This document shows, in pieces, positions 28,201 to 37,378 of a DNA stretch of 64,000 bases; positions within the stretch are counted from its first letter, which is position 1, and each line of letters starts with the position of its first letter. The notes beneath the pieces were generated by a model. It was not told the DNA's origin and made no database searches. It saw nothing but the letters and a program-made list of their open reading frames with translations. The DNA comes from Stenotrophomonas maltophilia (lineage in GTDB: Bacteria; Pseudomonadota; Gammaproteobacteria; Xanthomonadales; Xanthomonadaceae), in the NCBI RefSeq assembly GCF_001676385.1, contig NZ_LYVJ01000006.1, positions 62,001 to 126,000 on the forward strand, given 5' to 3'. Both the position numbers and the translations under genes were made by a program.

Positions 28201-28595
28201 ATTTGGACCTCACGGCGCTGGCGATGACTGTAGTCAACCACCCGATCCAGCCCCACGGGCGCCGCCTCGCTAGTGCGGGCTAGGTCGATCGCGTAGGAAC
28301 CCTCGTTCTCTTCGTCGTCACCCAGCTCGACGTGACCGATTTCATGCGCTACGAGGAACGCCTGCTCAAAAGGCGACCCGCTGTCCTCGTGGATGATGAG
28401 CCGAGCTTCGCGATCGAAGAACGCCCGACCACCATCCAGCGCATCGGTGCCCGGCGCGCATTTTTCGACCGTTAGTCCCCGAGATTGTGCTTCGGCAACC
28501 GCGAAGGCGTACGGCGTCCCGGGATTGCGCCCCTGGCGAACGGCTTCCAAATGCAGTTCGGTGGCTCGCTGTCGCGCAAGCTCGACCGCGTCCAC
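25221..28595 (-). CDS. ImmA/IrrE protease - UvrD helicase - PD-(D/E)xK fusion
   Basis: A 1124-residue fusion. Residues 1-180 are an ImmA/IrrE-type zinc metallopeptidase with HEIGH at 84-88 and the downstream MDLFAREFLLP helix. Residues about 195-870 are a superfamily-1 UvrD/Rep helicase: AGPGTGKT (216-223), LVDEYQDVNRSS, GDGKQSIYRFRGA and the late motif MTIHGAKGLEFPAVHLAG. The C-terminal 200 residues look like a Cas4/RecB-type nuclease (VRPDEILLKDG with a CPGCPAFFVC cysteine group). The start is GTG, one base after the upstream stop. It combines protease-sensing with DNA processing. Confidence 0.85.
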   Translation of the reverse strand: MDAVELARQRATELHLEAVRQGRNPGTPYAFAVAEAQSRGLTVEKCAPGTDALDGGRAFFDREARLIIHEDSGSPFEQAFLVAHEIGHVELGDDEENEGSYAIDLARTSEAAPVGLDRVVDYSHRQRREVQMDLFAREFLLPRPVVRELHLGQGMTCSAIATRLGAPFDVVAQQMLDALLLPSLTLTPPRQTPDIPMNDAQRQAAMHRGAAYLLQAGPGTGKTRTLVARVESLLDEGVDPRRILLLTFSNRAAAEMVERLARTRPAAAAALWVGTFHRFGLDVLRRFHDQVELPPDPRLMDRTEAVELLESAFPRLGLTHYRDVYDPSQVIADMLSAISRAKDEVVDAARYRDLARCMHDTATSPEEIQAAERALEVATVYETYEELKRQAGCVDFGDLVLRPVQLLESNEALRLQLQQTYDHVLVDEYQDVNRSSVRLLNALKPDGTHLWVVGDGKQSIYRFRGASSFNISRFGHEDFPGGVVGYLTHNYRSVREITDTFSTFAAGMRAGGTHSRLEADRASCGISPELRLVATGELTSAALAENIDQLRQAGYQYRDQAVLCRGNDKLSELGQELERLGIPVLFLGSLFERQEVKDLVAFLSLLTDRRAMGLVRIACWPEFAMSLEDVVQVFEHLRTTEAAPGDWTSVFTHLSPAGQTALGALATAVAGFDALSHPWTVLATVLLDRTRSAARIAASSSVAEQAQGIAVWQFMNFVRAQPAGQGLPIARLMERIRRLLRLRDDRDLRQLPAAAQGIDAVRLMTIHGAKGLEFPAVHLAGANQDSMPGAYRPPKCPPPEGMIAGAATSSEGAERDAQAQEQECLFYVAMSRARDRLFLYAAHAKGNGHRRPLSEFVDRLGALQQISVTPVLRLTPAPDTVPLPIVFSGPVSFSAQAAALYESCPRRFLYTHLLQVGGRRQATAFMKMHEAVRSVCQAVIETGQTPDWESRLEEALVEHELHEHGYATEYRAMAMAMIQFFLASREGAIVEPMQALSVAFGDQQIVVRPDEILLKDGIRTLRTVRTGHAPRKESKDVGSAAVLLATQRAFPGATVEVIYLADGEIRPLSLTPKQLTNSHGKLADILTSIRAGQFAAERSEYTCPGCPAFFVCGPTPTGTLHKTF

Positions 28596-29159
28596 TTATT
28601 CGCCCCGATCGATCAACGCTTGCACGCGCTCGGCCTCCACGCCGGCGTCACGCAAGATTTTTTCAAACGACACTTTGGTCGCTGCGGCTGGTTTGATGCG
28701 CGACTTACTCTGCCGCGCGGCAGAAACCAGGGGGGGCTGTGATAGGAAAGTACGCAGTTGATCTAAAGTGCTCTCCAGCGCTCCAGCCAAGCGCTCAAGG
28801 AAACGCGCAGGCACTGAGGCGAGATCGACCCGGCGCTCCCGAAACGAGATCAACACCAGTCTGGGGAGGTGCAGGCGTTCAGCCGCCACATTGAAGGCTT
28901 GCGCCGTGAAACTCGCAGGTTCACGGCGTCCAGCACCGGCACGGAAGCGGGCTACCGCGGCATCCACACGCTGCGCATCCGCGGCGGACAGCGGCTCATG
29001 AGATACAGGACGGGAAAGCTCCCGGGATAGATCGATCAGTTCGTGTGCGTATTGCGGATACATGGCAAGGTAACGCATCAATGCGTCGTTATTCCCTGCA
29101 TCTTCTACGGCAAAGGCGTAGAGCACTTCGTCGCGGGTCATTGCTTGCGATTGGTTCAT
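28596..29159 (-). CDS. Hypothetical protein between sigma factor and helicase
   Basis: 187 residues from the ATG at 29159, which overlaps the sigma-like gene's stop (TGATG). Its stop immediately precedes the helicase GTG. It is helical and has no membrane segment. An N-terminal half contains YLAMYPQYAHELIDLSREL; the middle contains LPRLVLISFRERRVDLASVP and FLERLAGALESTL. By position it could be a sigma antagonist or partner, or a sensor for the IrrE-like protease, but no family was recognised. Confidence 0.6.
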   Translation of the reverse strand: MNQSQAMTRDEVLYAFAVEDAGNNDALMRYLAMYPQYAHELIDLSRELSRPVSHEPLSAADAQRVDAAVARFRAGAGRREPASFTAQAFNVAAERLHLPRLVLISFRERRVDLASVPARFLERLAGALESTLDQLRTFLSQPPLVSAARQSKSRIKPAAATKVSFEKILRDAGVEAERVQALIDRGE

Positions 29160-29938
29160 CACAGCCCCTCCTTTCGCTCAAGGCGTCGCCGCAACGTCGC
29201 GAAAGCACGGTCGCGCTGGTTGCGGATAGTTTTTTCCGCCTTGCCCAACACCTTACTGATCGTGGGAACGCTCGGGTCATTCGACATGATGGGAATATCT
29301 CGGCGCAACATCTCAATAATTTGTTTCTGCAGAAGCGGCAACGTATCAATCGCGCCGTTCAGCAGCCGCCGGTAATCTTTTTTGTCGAGTTCATCGGGAT
29401 CAAACGGGTCATAGTGCTCCACCGCCTGCTCGACCTCAGCAGTGATTTCGTCATCTTCGTTCAGCAACTCTGCCGAACGGTTCTGTTCGACCCGGATCTG
29501 AGCACCGGCGTCCAAGCGATCCTTCGCCATCGCGCCATTGAAATTGATCTCGAAGTAATCAAGCTTGTCATCGTATTCGGATTGATCGCCTAGGAGGCGA
29601 TCCACAAACGTGTCCATCACACGGTCGCGGATGCTTAGTTCAGCGAGATCGGTCGTTGTGCCATCAACATTGTCAGGTTTCGGCAGCCGGTGTAGTACGC
29701 TGCGCATCAAAGCACGAAGCAACGGTTCGTGATGCGGACTCGCCGCATCGGTCGTTCGCACAAAGTAAAGGAGGGCCTCAGGACTCACAGCCCCGGGAGC
29801 GGACTCTGGCCACTGTTGGCAGCGCGCCACGAGTTCGTTCGGCTCAAGCTTTTCCAACTCCCCGATCTCCGCCTCAACAATAGTGCGGCGCACATAGAGA
29901 ACTCCTTCTCGCGTTACCTTCCGTAATGGCCGCGCCAT
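29159..29938 (-). CDS. Sigma-70-like factor
   Basis: 259 residues. The last 70 hold a sigma region-4-like helix-turn-helix: DTLPLLQKQIIEMLRRDIPI, then ISKVLGKAEKTIRNQRDRAF. The middle (VMDTFVDRLLGDQSEYDDKLDYFE) resembles the region-2 part of ECF-like or phage-type sigma proteins but is diverged. A GGGGAG ribosome site stands just before the ATG. It heads the minus-strand cassette that continues into the helicase fusion and the ubiquitin-like genes, so it may direct RNA polymerase to that cassette. Overlaps its neighbour by one base. Confidence 0.7.
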   Translation of the reverse strand: MARPLRKVTREGVLYVRRTIVEAEIGELEKLEPNELVARCQQWPESAPGAVSPEALLYFVRTTDAASPHHEPLLRALMRSVLHRLPKPDNVDGTTTDLAELSIRDRVMDTFVDRLLGDQSEYDDKLDYFEINFNGAMAKDRLDAGAQIRVEQNRSAELLNEDDEITAEVEQAVEHYDPFDPDELDKKDYRRLLNGAIDTLPLLQKQIIEMLRRDIPIMSNDPSVPTISKVLGKAEKTIRNQRDRAFATLRRRLERKEGL

Positions 29939-30033
29939 GCCTCCCCCTATCGCTCATTCAAGTTACGAAACGCTGCATACCGCAGGTGCTGCCTCGTCGC
30001 TTATTCTCATGTAAGTTCAACCCAGAGCGCTGT

Positions 30034-30354
30034 TCACGCAGCTACAGATATACCCGCTGCGTCTGTCCGCCTCGCAGGATGCACAACAATCTCTATACAT
30101 TGGTCGAATGAAACCAACGCTTGCATCAGTCGCTCCAGCGAAATGTTCTGGAGCTTGTAGCGTCGTACTTGCGACACCTTGGGTTGAGTCATGCCGGTAA
30201 TCGTTGCGGCTTCCATCTGACTCAAGCCGCGCTGATCAATCAGTTCGTTGAGCTTGAGCGCAAGCGCCGCCTTCGCTGACAGTTCCTCTGCATCATCGAA
30301 ACCGAGGTCGTGCAGCACGTTGTCGGTACCTTGAGGATTGTCTTTGCGAGCCAT
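30034..30354 (-). CDS. HigA-like XRE antitoxin
   Basis: 106 residues. A helix-turn-helix of XRE type is in the middle: LNELIDQRGLSQMEAATITG, then MTQPKVSQVRRYKLQ, the form common in HigA/HigA2-like antitoxins of the HTH_37 group. The ATG at 30354 overlaps the toxin stop (TGATG), giving the toxin-first order of higBA. It would neutralise the adjacent toxin and repress the shared promoter. Confidence 0.85.
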   Translation of the reverse strand: MARKDNPQGTDNVLHDLGFDDAEELSAKAALALKLNELIDQRGLSQMEAATITGMTQPKVSQVRRYKLQNISLERLMQALVSFDQCIEIVVHPARRTDAAGISVAA

Positions 30355-30767
30355 CACGTTCTCCCACTCGCCCCATAGCGGGCGAGCACTGCTTTCAGCC
30401 GCTTCTCGATCAATTCAACATCCGTCTGCGGCGTGGCGATACCGCACTTGGACTTCTTCTGAAATGCATGGAGCACATGCACTGCGTCGGCAGCCCGCAC
30501 GGTATAGACCGCGCCAAAGGTATCGCCCCGGTGGTCTTCCAGCAATTCGTACACACCGGAGCCCAGCCCCTTCCAAGGTTTGTCCGAGTCCGGCGTGCCA
30601 CCCAACTGGACAATGAACAGCGCCACGCCCATGTTCTTCCGCGCGTCGATCGGGAATTCCTTGAAGTCTTTCTTCGACGCCCCCTCCCAGTTCGAGAGCT
30701 TGCGTTTCCGTGTAATAATTATACCCGTCCGGATATAGATCACAAGCACACCCGAATCGGGCAACAT
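30354..30767 (-). CDS. HigB-like (Gp49) toxin
   Basis: Gp49/RelE-family toxin, an mRNA interferase when associated with ribosomes. The conserved core is KLSNWEGASKKDFKEFP, then WKGLGSGVYELLEDHRGDTF, AVYTVRAADAVHVLHAFQKK and SKCGIATPQTDVELIEKRL. The core spans about 117 residues, the usual family length. The translation start is unclear: an ATG at 30767 gives 137 residues, GTG codons at 30749 and 30743 give 131 and 129. No ATG, GTG or TTG lies right before the conserved core. Its stop overlaps the HigA start. Confidence 0.8.
   Translation of the reverse strand: MLPDSGVLVIYIRTGIIITRKRKLSNWEGASKKDFKEFPIDARKNMGVALFIVQLGGTPDSDKPWKGLGSGVYELLEDHRGDTFGAVYTVRAADAVHVLHAFQKKSKCGIATPQTDVELIEKRLKAVLARYGASGRT
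30718..30745 (-). promoter_or_regulatory. Promoter-like element inside the toxin 5' region
   Basis: On the minus strand TTGTGA (30740-30745) and TATAAT (30718-30723) stand 16 bases apart. A transcript from here would begin near 30711, after the annotated toxin start codons, which makes the real start of the toxin uncertain. Confidence 0.45.
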
Positions 30768-31165
30768 GACACGACAATTCGGGCGCCACGGCTCAGGGGA
30801 TGGCGGCGTCCATGGCTTCGGAAGCTTGCTTTGTCTCGGCCCGCTTCGTGCCAGGCGGCACGGCACGCGACGGACTCTTGCGATGCCGGTACGGGCGGGA
30901 GTTGCCTTGACTGGTGCGGGTCTTGTCACCGTCCATACGACAGCGGGAATCCTTACTGGCTGTCGATGGTGTCCCGCCGCTGGCTGGCGACCTTCTTAGC
31001 GGCAGCCCGAATCGGGTCAACTCCTTGACCGTAGCCGCGACTCGATACGAATCGAAAATCTGAGACACCATTTCGGATTTTCGGCATAGCAATTGAGATC
31101 AAGATTGCACCAAGTTCGCCGCACTACGCCGCAGCAAGTTGTCCCGATAGGTACTGAACTTCACC
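30768..31165. other. Gene-poor region with possible recombinase remnant
   Basis: About 400 bases without an intact gene. A minus-strand frame near 31.0-31.1 kb reads VSQIFDSYRVAATVKELTRF, resembling the linker of serine recombinases between the resolvase and recombinase domains, and then loses similarity. It is read as a weak remnant. Confidence 0.3.
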
Positions 31166-31552
31166 ATGTCTCCATGCAGCGTACTCATGGAGGCCGAAGT
31201 GGAACAGCCATCACAAACATCCGGTGCGCTTCCGCTGCCGGGCACGAAAGCCTACGAAGAGTTGCCGCACTTCCCGAAGCAGCAGCGCAGTGCCCTTCCC
31301 TTTCGGCGCACCATCCGCCGCCAGGAATTGCGGCTGATCGTCCCCCTAGCTGAAACGACGATCTACGAAATGGAGCGGCGCGGCGAGTTCCCTCACCGCT
31401 TCAACCTGACGCCGCGCTGCGTCGTGTGGGACTTGGCCGAAGTGGAAGCGTGGATCGAGCAACGCAAGCAAGCTCGTCGCGGCAGCGTCTCGAAACCGAA
31501 TGTCCACTTACGAAAAACCCGCCCTGTTCGGGCGGGTTCGAGTGAGGAATGA
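31166..31552 (+). CDS. AlpA-like excisionase/regulator
   Basis: 128 residues. The C-terminal two-thirds form an AlpA-type winged-helix (MerR-like) domain: LRLIVPLAETTIYEMERRGE, then FNLTPRCVVWDLAEVEAWIE. Such proteins control excision of P4-like integrases and sit beside them in islands. It is convergent with the integrase. The N-terminal 50 residues are unconserved, so the true start may be the ATG at 31187 or later. Confidence 0.8.
   Translation: MSPCSVLMEAEVEQPSQTSGALPLPGTKAYEELPHFPKQQRSALPFRRTIRRQELRLIVPLAETTIYEMERRGEFPHRFNLTPRCVVWDLAEVEAWIEQRKQARRGSVSKPNVHLRKTRPVRAGSSEE
31513..31538 (-). terminator. Intrinsic terminator for the integrase
   Basis: Minus strand: AACCCGCCC-loop-GGGCGGGTT followed by TTT (five A bases at 31513-31517 on the plus strand). 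It lies just past the integrase stop at 31578 and overlaps the end of the convergent AlpA gene. Confidence 0.75.
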
Positions 31553-31577
31553 AGCCGCGCAGCGGCCTTTCATCCGA

Positions 31578-32832
31578 TCAGGCCACCGCGCTCAACGCCG
31601 GCACGACGACGTTCTTCGGCAACAACGTTGGCACGTAGGTCTGCCCGCCGCCCCAGGCATCGACCAGGTTGGCCCACTCTTGCAGCATGTGACGCCGCTG
31701 CTCGGCGTACTCAGCCTTGTTGTAGACCGAGCGCGAGGAACGCCCGTCCTCGTGCGCTAGGCACTTCTCGATCCAGTCGCGGTTGAAGCCGATCTCGTTC
31801 AGCAACGTCGAGCCGGTACGGCGCAGGTCATGGACAGTGAACGGTTGTAGCGGCAGCCCTTTGGTCTTTGCAGCCTCCGCCACGAGCTGCGTGACCCGAT
31901 TCAAGGTCGCATTGGACATGAACCGCTCGGCATCGTAACGAGAAGGAAAAACGAACTTTGAGCCGGCCGCGCAAGCGTGCAGCGTCACGAAGATGTCGAG
32001 CGCCTGGCGTGACAGATAAACCACGTGCGGGTTGCGCCCCTTCATCCGCTGCTTCGGGATCGTCCAGGTCTTGCTCTCGAAATCGCCCTCATCCCAAGTA
32101 GCCTGTATCAGTTCGCTCTTGCGCACCAGCGTCAGCAGGATCAAGCGCAACGCCAGCTTGATGGTCGGATAGCGCCACCGATTCCATCTGCTGCACGAAC
32201 AGCCGGATCTCCAGCGGCGACAAGGCGCGGTCCTTCGGCACGAAGGTAGCGATCGAGGCCGCCCCCACGCTGTCGGCTGGGTTGTCCACCTTCTCGCCGT
32301 GGGCGATGGCATAGACGTAAACCTGCTTCACGATGTCCCGAATCTGGACAGCCGTGGCCGGCGCCCCACGCTCCTTGACCTTGTGGCACAAGGCCCGCAG
32401 GTCTTCGGCCTGGATTTCGGTAAGCAGGCGGTTCTGGAAGACCGGCAGGATGTCCCGGTCGATGATGTGCTTGCGCATGGCGCGGGTACTGTCGGCCAAC
32501 CGTGCATTGGCCAGCCAGGTGTCCATCGCCGTGCCGAAGGTCTTGATGGCGACCACCCGGCGTTTCTCGCGCTGCTTTTCGAGCGCAGGCGAGGTGCCCT
32601 TGAGCACGGCTTTGCGCGCGTCCAGGAGCAGTTCGCGCGCCATCGCCAGTGAGATGCCCCCAGGGCCGTAGCGCCCGAGGGTCAGCGTCTCACGGCGTCC
32701 GTTGAGGCGGTAGTCGTAGCGGAAGGTGACAGTACCGCTGGGCGATACCGTCACGTACATCCCGTCCCGGTCAAAAGCCTTATAAATCTTGGACTTAGGC
32801 TTCAGATTTCGTAGTGCGGCGTCAGTAAGCAT
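31578..32832 (-). pseudogene. P4-type tyrosine integrase, frameshifted
   Basis: The N-terminal part (from the ATG at 32832: MLTDAALRNLKPKSKIYKA, DUF4102-like arm-binding domain) reads to VQQMESVALSD. The natural continuation YPTIKLALRLILLTLVRKSE is in another frame. The break is near 32172, where one extra base (or two missing) stands between GTGGCG and TATCCG. The C-terminal half holds HDLRRTGSTLL and a final HEDGRSSRSVYNKAEY, the His-Arg and Tyr of the catalytic set. As read the gene is not functional unless the sequence contains an error. Confidence 0.85.
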
Positions 32833-33142
32833 CGAGGTTTCCTCCGGCTTGTGACGGCTTTACCGTCAGGCTTTACCGTCAAGGACCTGGAGACCTGCTG
32901 ATGCCCGGAAAGCCGCATAAAACAAGCATTCCCGAGAAGACTTTTACCGTCAAAGACGGTAAAAGTCTGAATAGTGAACGAGAGCGTCTTAATCCGGCCT
33001 CGATTTTTACCGTCAGCTCTACCGCCAACTTTTTCTGCTGGCCGGCGATAGCCACCGATAGCTGCCGCGACGTATTTCTTTCTAAATCAATACGTTACGT
33101 CAGTTTTTCGATAGCTGGCGATAGTCCTCGAAGGACGTAAAT
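32833..33142. other. Integrase upstream region with TTTACCGTCA repeats
   Basis: Intergenic stretch between integrase and guaA. The 10-mer TTTACCGTCA occurs at 32859-32868, 32872-32881, 32943-32952 and 33006-33015, plus an inverted TTTACCGTC at about 32955-32963. Positions 32938-32968 form a perfect 14-3-14 palindrome around AGACTTTTACCGTC. These look like arm-type or excisionase sites of an attachment region. GATAG also recurs at 33040-33125. Confidence 0.65.
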
Positions 33143-34708
33143 TCACTCCCACTCAATAGTAGCCGGCGGCTTCCCCGAGATGTCATAAACAACCCTTGAA
33201 ACCCCCCGCAACTCATTGATGATCCGGTTGCTCACCGTCCCCAGGAACTCATACGGCAGATGCGCCCAGTGCGCGGTCATGAAGTCGATGGTCTCGACAG
33301 CCCGCAGCGCAATCACCCACTCATAAGCCCGCGCATCACCCACCACGCCCACCGACTTCACCGGCAGGAACACGGCAAATGCCTGGCTGGTCTTGTCGTA
33401 CAGGTCCGCCTTGCGCAGCTCGTCAATGAAGATGGCATCAGCCTTGGCCAGCAGTTCGGCGTATTCGCGCTTCACTTCGCCCAGGATACGCACGCCCAGG
33501 CCCGGGCCCGGGAACGGATGGCGGTAGACCATGGTGCGCGGCAGGCCGAGCTCGACGCCCAGGCGGCGCACTTCGTCCTTGAACAGCTCGCGCAGCGGCT
33601 CCACCAGGCCCAGCTTCATGTGCTCCGGCAGGCCGCCCACGTTGTGGTGACTCTTGATCACATGCGCCTTGCCGGTCTTGCTGCCCGCCGACTCGATCAC
33701 GTCCGGGTAGATGGTGCCCTGCGCCAGCCACTTGGCGTTCTTCAGCTTGCTCGACTCTTCGTCGAAGATCTCAACGAACAGGTTGCCGATGATCTTGCGC
33801 TTGGCCTCCGGGTCGCTCACGCCTTCCAGCGCGGCGAAGTAACGGTCGGCGGCGTTCACGCGCACCACCTTCACGCCCATGTGCTCGGCGAACATCGCCA
33901 TCACCTGGTCGCCTTCCTGCCAGCGCAGCAGGCCGGTATCCACGAACACGCAGGTCAGCTTCTCGCCGATGGCCTTGTGCAGCAGTGCGGCCACCACGGA
34001 CGAATCGACGCCGCCGGACAGGCCCAGGATCACTTCGTCATCGCCCACCTGTTCGCGCACGCGGGCGATCTGGTCGTCGATGATGTTGGCGGCGGTCCAC
34101 AGGGTCTGGCAGCCACACACATCCACCACGAAGCGGCGCAGCAGCGCCTGGCCCTGCAGGGTGTGGGTCACTTCCGGGTGGAACTGCACGCCGTACCAGC
34201 GCTTTTCTTCGTTGGCCATGGCGGCCACCGGAATGCGGTCGGTGGTGGCGGTGATGGTGAAGCCCGGCGGCGCAACGGAGACGTGGTCGCCGTGGCTCAT
34301 CCAGACATTCAGCTTCGGCTCGCCGCCGTGGTCGCTCAGGCCCTTGAACAGCGCATCGGGGTTGATGACGTTCACTTCGGCGTGGCCGAATTCGCGCTGG
34401 TCCGCCGCTTCGGTGGCACCGCCCAGCTGGGCAGCCAGGGTCTGCATGCCATAGCAGATGCCGAAGATCGGCAGGCCGCTGTCGAACACTTCCTGCGGCG
34501 CGGCCGGCGCGCCCGGCAGCGTGGTCGATTCCGGGCCACCGGACAGGATGATGCCCTTGGCGCCAAACGCGGCGATCTCGGCCGGGTTGTGGTCCCAAGC
34601 CCAGATTTCGCAGTAGACGCCCAGCTCGCGGATGCGGCGGGCGATCAGCTGCGTGTACTGCGCGCCGAAATCGAGGATGAGGATCTTGTCGTTATGGATG
34701 TTGGTCAT
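33143..34708 (-). CDS. guaA: GMP synthase (glutamine-hydrolysing)
   Basis: 521 residues, full length. The N-terminal class-I glutamine amidotransferase has LSGGPEST, the nucleophile in [11 protein letters not shown] (C85) and a late VQFHPEV histidine. The ATP pyrophosphatase domain has the PP-loop [15 protein letters not shown], followed by the dimerisation domain ([15 protein letters not shown]) and a final IEWE. Converts XMP, ATP and glutamine to GMP. It overlaps the stop of the upstream lipoprotein gene by four bases. Its 3' end is the integration target of the neighbouring island. Confidence 0.97.
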   Translation of the reverse strand: MTNIHNDKILILDFGAQYTQLIARRIRELGVYCEIWAWDHNPAEIAAFGAKGIILSGGPESTTLPGAPAAPQEVFDSGLPIFGICYGMQTLAAQLGGATEAADQREFGHAEVNVINPDALFKGLSDHGGEPKLNVWMSHGDHVSVAPPGFTITATTDRIPVAAMANEEKRWYGVQFHPEVTHTLQGQALLRRFVVDVCGCQTLWTAANIIDDQIARVREQVGDDEVILGLSGGVDSSVVAALLHKAIGEKLTCVFVDTGLLRWQEGDQVMAMFAEHMGVKVVRVNAADRYFAALEGVSDPEAKRKIIGNLFVEIFDEESSKLKNAKWLAQGTIYPDVIESAGSKTGKAHVIKSHHNVGGLPEHMKLGLVEPLRELFKDEVRRLGVELGLPRTMVYRHPFPGPGLGVRILGEVKREYAELLAKADAIFIDELRKADLYDKTSQAFAVFLPVKSVGVVGDARAYEWVIALRAVETIDFMTAHWAHLPYEFLGTVSNRIINELRGVSRVVYDISGKPPATIEWE

Positions 34709-35291
34709 GGTGCCGTTCCAGTGGTGTTTTTCGCAGCGCCCGGCGCTTCAAGGCTCTGCGTCAGCGTGGCGATGAACGCCTCGCGTTGTTGAATATGTGA
34801 GGGGTCTTCCTCGTCCCAGTGCAGCATCAGCAGGCTGTGCGGTGAGTTGGGGTTGGCCCGGTCGGCGCGCGGCAGTTCGGCGATTTCCTGCACTTCGGTG
34901 CCGGGCACGATGCGCCGTTGAAAGGCGTGCATCGGGTAACCAGAATCCACGGCGTTGCCCCAGAACGCGGACTGCACGCTCATCCGTTTCGGCTCCAGCG
35001 GCCCCAGCTCGGCGGTGACCACAGGATCTTCAAGCCTGTCACCCAGATCGGTAACGCACCGCAGGATGACCTGCAGCGGGCGCTCGCCGGTACCTTTCAG
35101 CAGCCAGCGCTGTTCGCCTGCGGGCTGCACCTGCCAGCCCTTCGGCAGCGAGAACGCGTTCTGGCAGGCCTGTACGTCCTGCAATTGCGAAACCGCCGCG
35201 CCCGGAGACCCGGAGCGCGGCGGCGGTTCGGACAACGAACAGCCTGCCATCAGCAGGCTGCCCGTAATCGCAAGAGCAGTTCGCAAGCGCA

Positions 35292-35292
<1 letters not shown>
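34705..35292 (-). CDS. Hypothetical lipoprotein in the gua operon
   Basis: 195 residues with a lipobox signal peptide (LLMAGC near residue 14-19, then [10 protein letters not shown]). The mature domain has no recognised family. It lies between guaB and guaA with ATGA-type overlaps on both sides, so it is made from the same transcript. The conserved [20 protein letters not shown] region recurs only in this family as far as known here. Envelope role, not nucleotide synthesis, is expected. Confidence 0.65.
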
Positions 35293-36782
<1,490 letters not shown>

Positions 36783-36871
36783 TTACCCTGTTTTCGCGCC
36801 GCGTGGCAGGGGGTAGATGCGACGCAGTGTCGCGCCGGCGGCGATTGGTTCAGGGGGCCGCCTACCGCTTT

Positions 36872-37354
36872 GGTGGGTGCCAACCTTGGTTGGCACCTAC
36901 CAGGAGCGAGTCATCGGCCTGCCTTTGGTGGGTGCGGACCGTTGGTCCGCACTACCCTTCAGACACCTGTGTCCCAGCATTGTGCCGACCAACGGTCGGC
37001 ACCCACCTTAAGAGGATCATCCGGGCCAGCCCTGGAGCACCTTTGGTAGGTGCCAACCTTGGTTGGCACCTACCAGGAGCGAGTCATCAGCCTGCCTTTG
37101 GTGGGTGCGGACCGTTGGTCCGCACTACCCTTCAGACACCTGTGCCCCAGCATTGCGCCGACCAACGGTCGGCACCCACCTTAAGAGGATCATCCGGGCC
37201 AGCCCTGGAGCACCTTTGGTAGGTGCCAACCTTGGTTGGCACCCACCAGGAGCGAGTCATCAGCCTGCCTTTGGTGGGTGCGGACCGTTGGTCCGCACTA
37301 CCCTTCAGACACCTGTGCCCCAGCATTGCGCCGACCAACGGTCGGCACCCACCA
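36872..37354. repeat. Three tandem copies of a 173-bp triple-hairpin unit
   Basis: The unit begins near 36873, 37046 and 37219, so the period is exactly 173; the third is partial. Each unit has three palindromes: GTGCCAACC-TT-GGTTGGCAC, GTGCGGACC-GTT-GGTCCGCAC and GTGCCGACC-AAC-GGTCGGCAC. Copies are almost identical. It fills most of the 622-base gap between guaB and folD. The GTGGGTGCC/GTAGGTGCC heads relate it to the SMAG/REP class. Confidence 0.85.
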
Positions 37355-37378
37355 ACAGCAGATCTCCCCAATCGCAGG

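Larger units (their letters stand above)
21619..33145. mobile_element. Genomic island at the guaA 3' end
   Basis: Region bounded on the right by the 3' end of guaA, a known integration site for P4-integrase islands. It carries a (frameshifted) P4-type integrase pointing away from guaA, integrase-type repeat sites, an AlpA-like regulator, a HigBA pair and a ubiquitin-like/helicase cassette. The left edge is uncertain; the zinc-ribbon remnant near 21.7 kb suggests it. No second copy of the guaA end was found in the window, so the left attachment site is missing, diverged or elsewhere. Confidence 0.55.

Noticed and set aside
33143..33165. Search for a second copy of the guaA 3' end as the left attachment site
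   Set aside because: No clear duplicate of the CACTCCCACTCAATAG segment was found by eye in the window; a partial CTCCCACTC at 30361 is inside the HigBA junction and looks coincidental.
36872..37354. Tandem repeats considered as a CRISPR array
   Set aside because: The 173-base units are nearly identical throughout with no variable spacers, and no cas genes are nearby.
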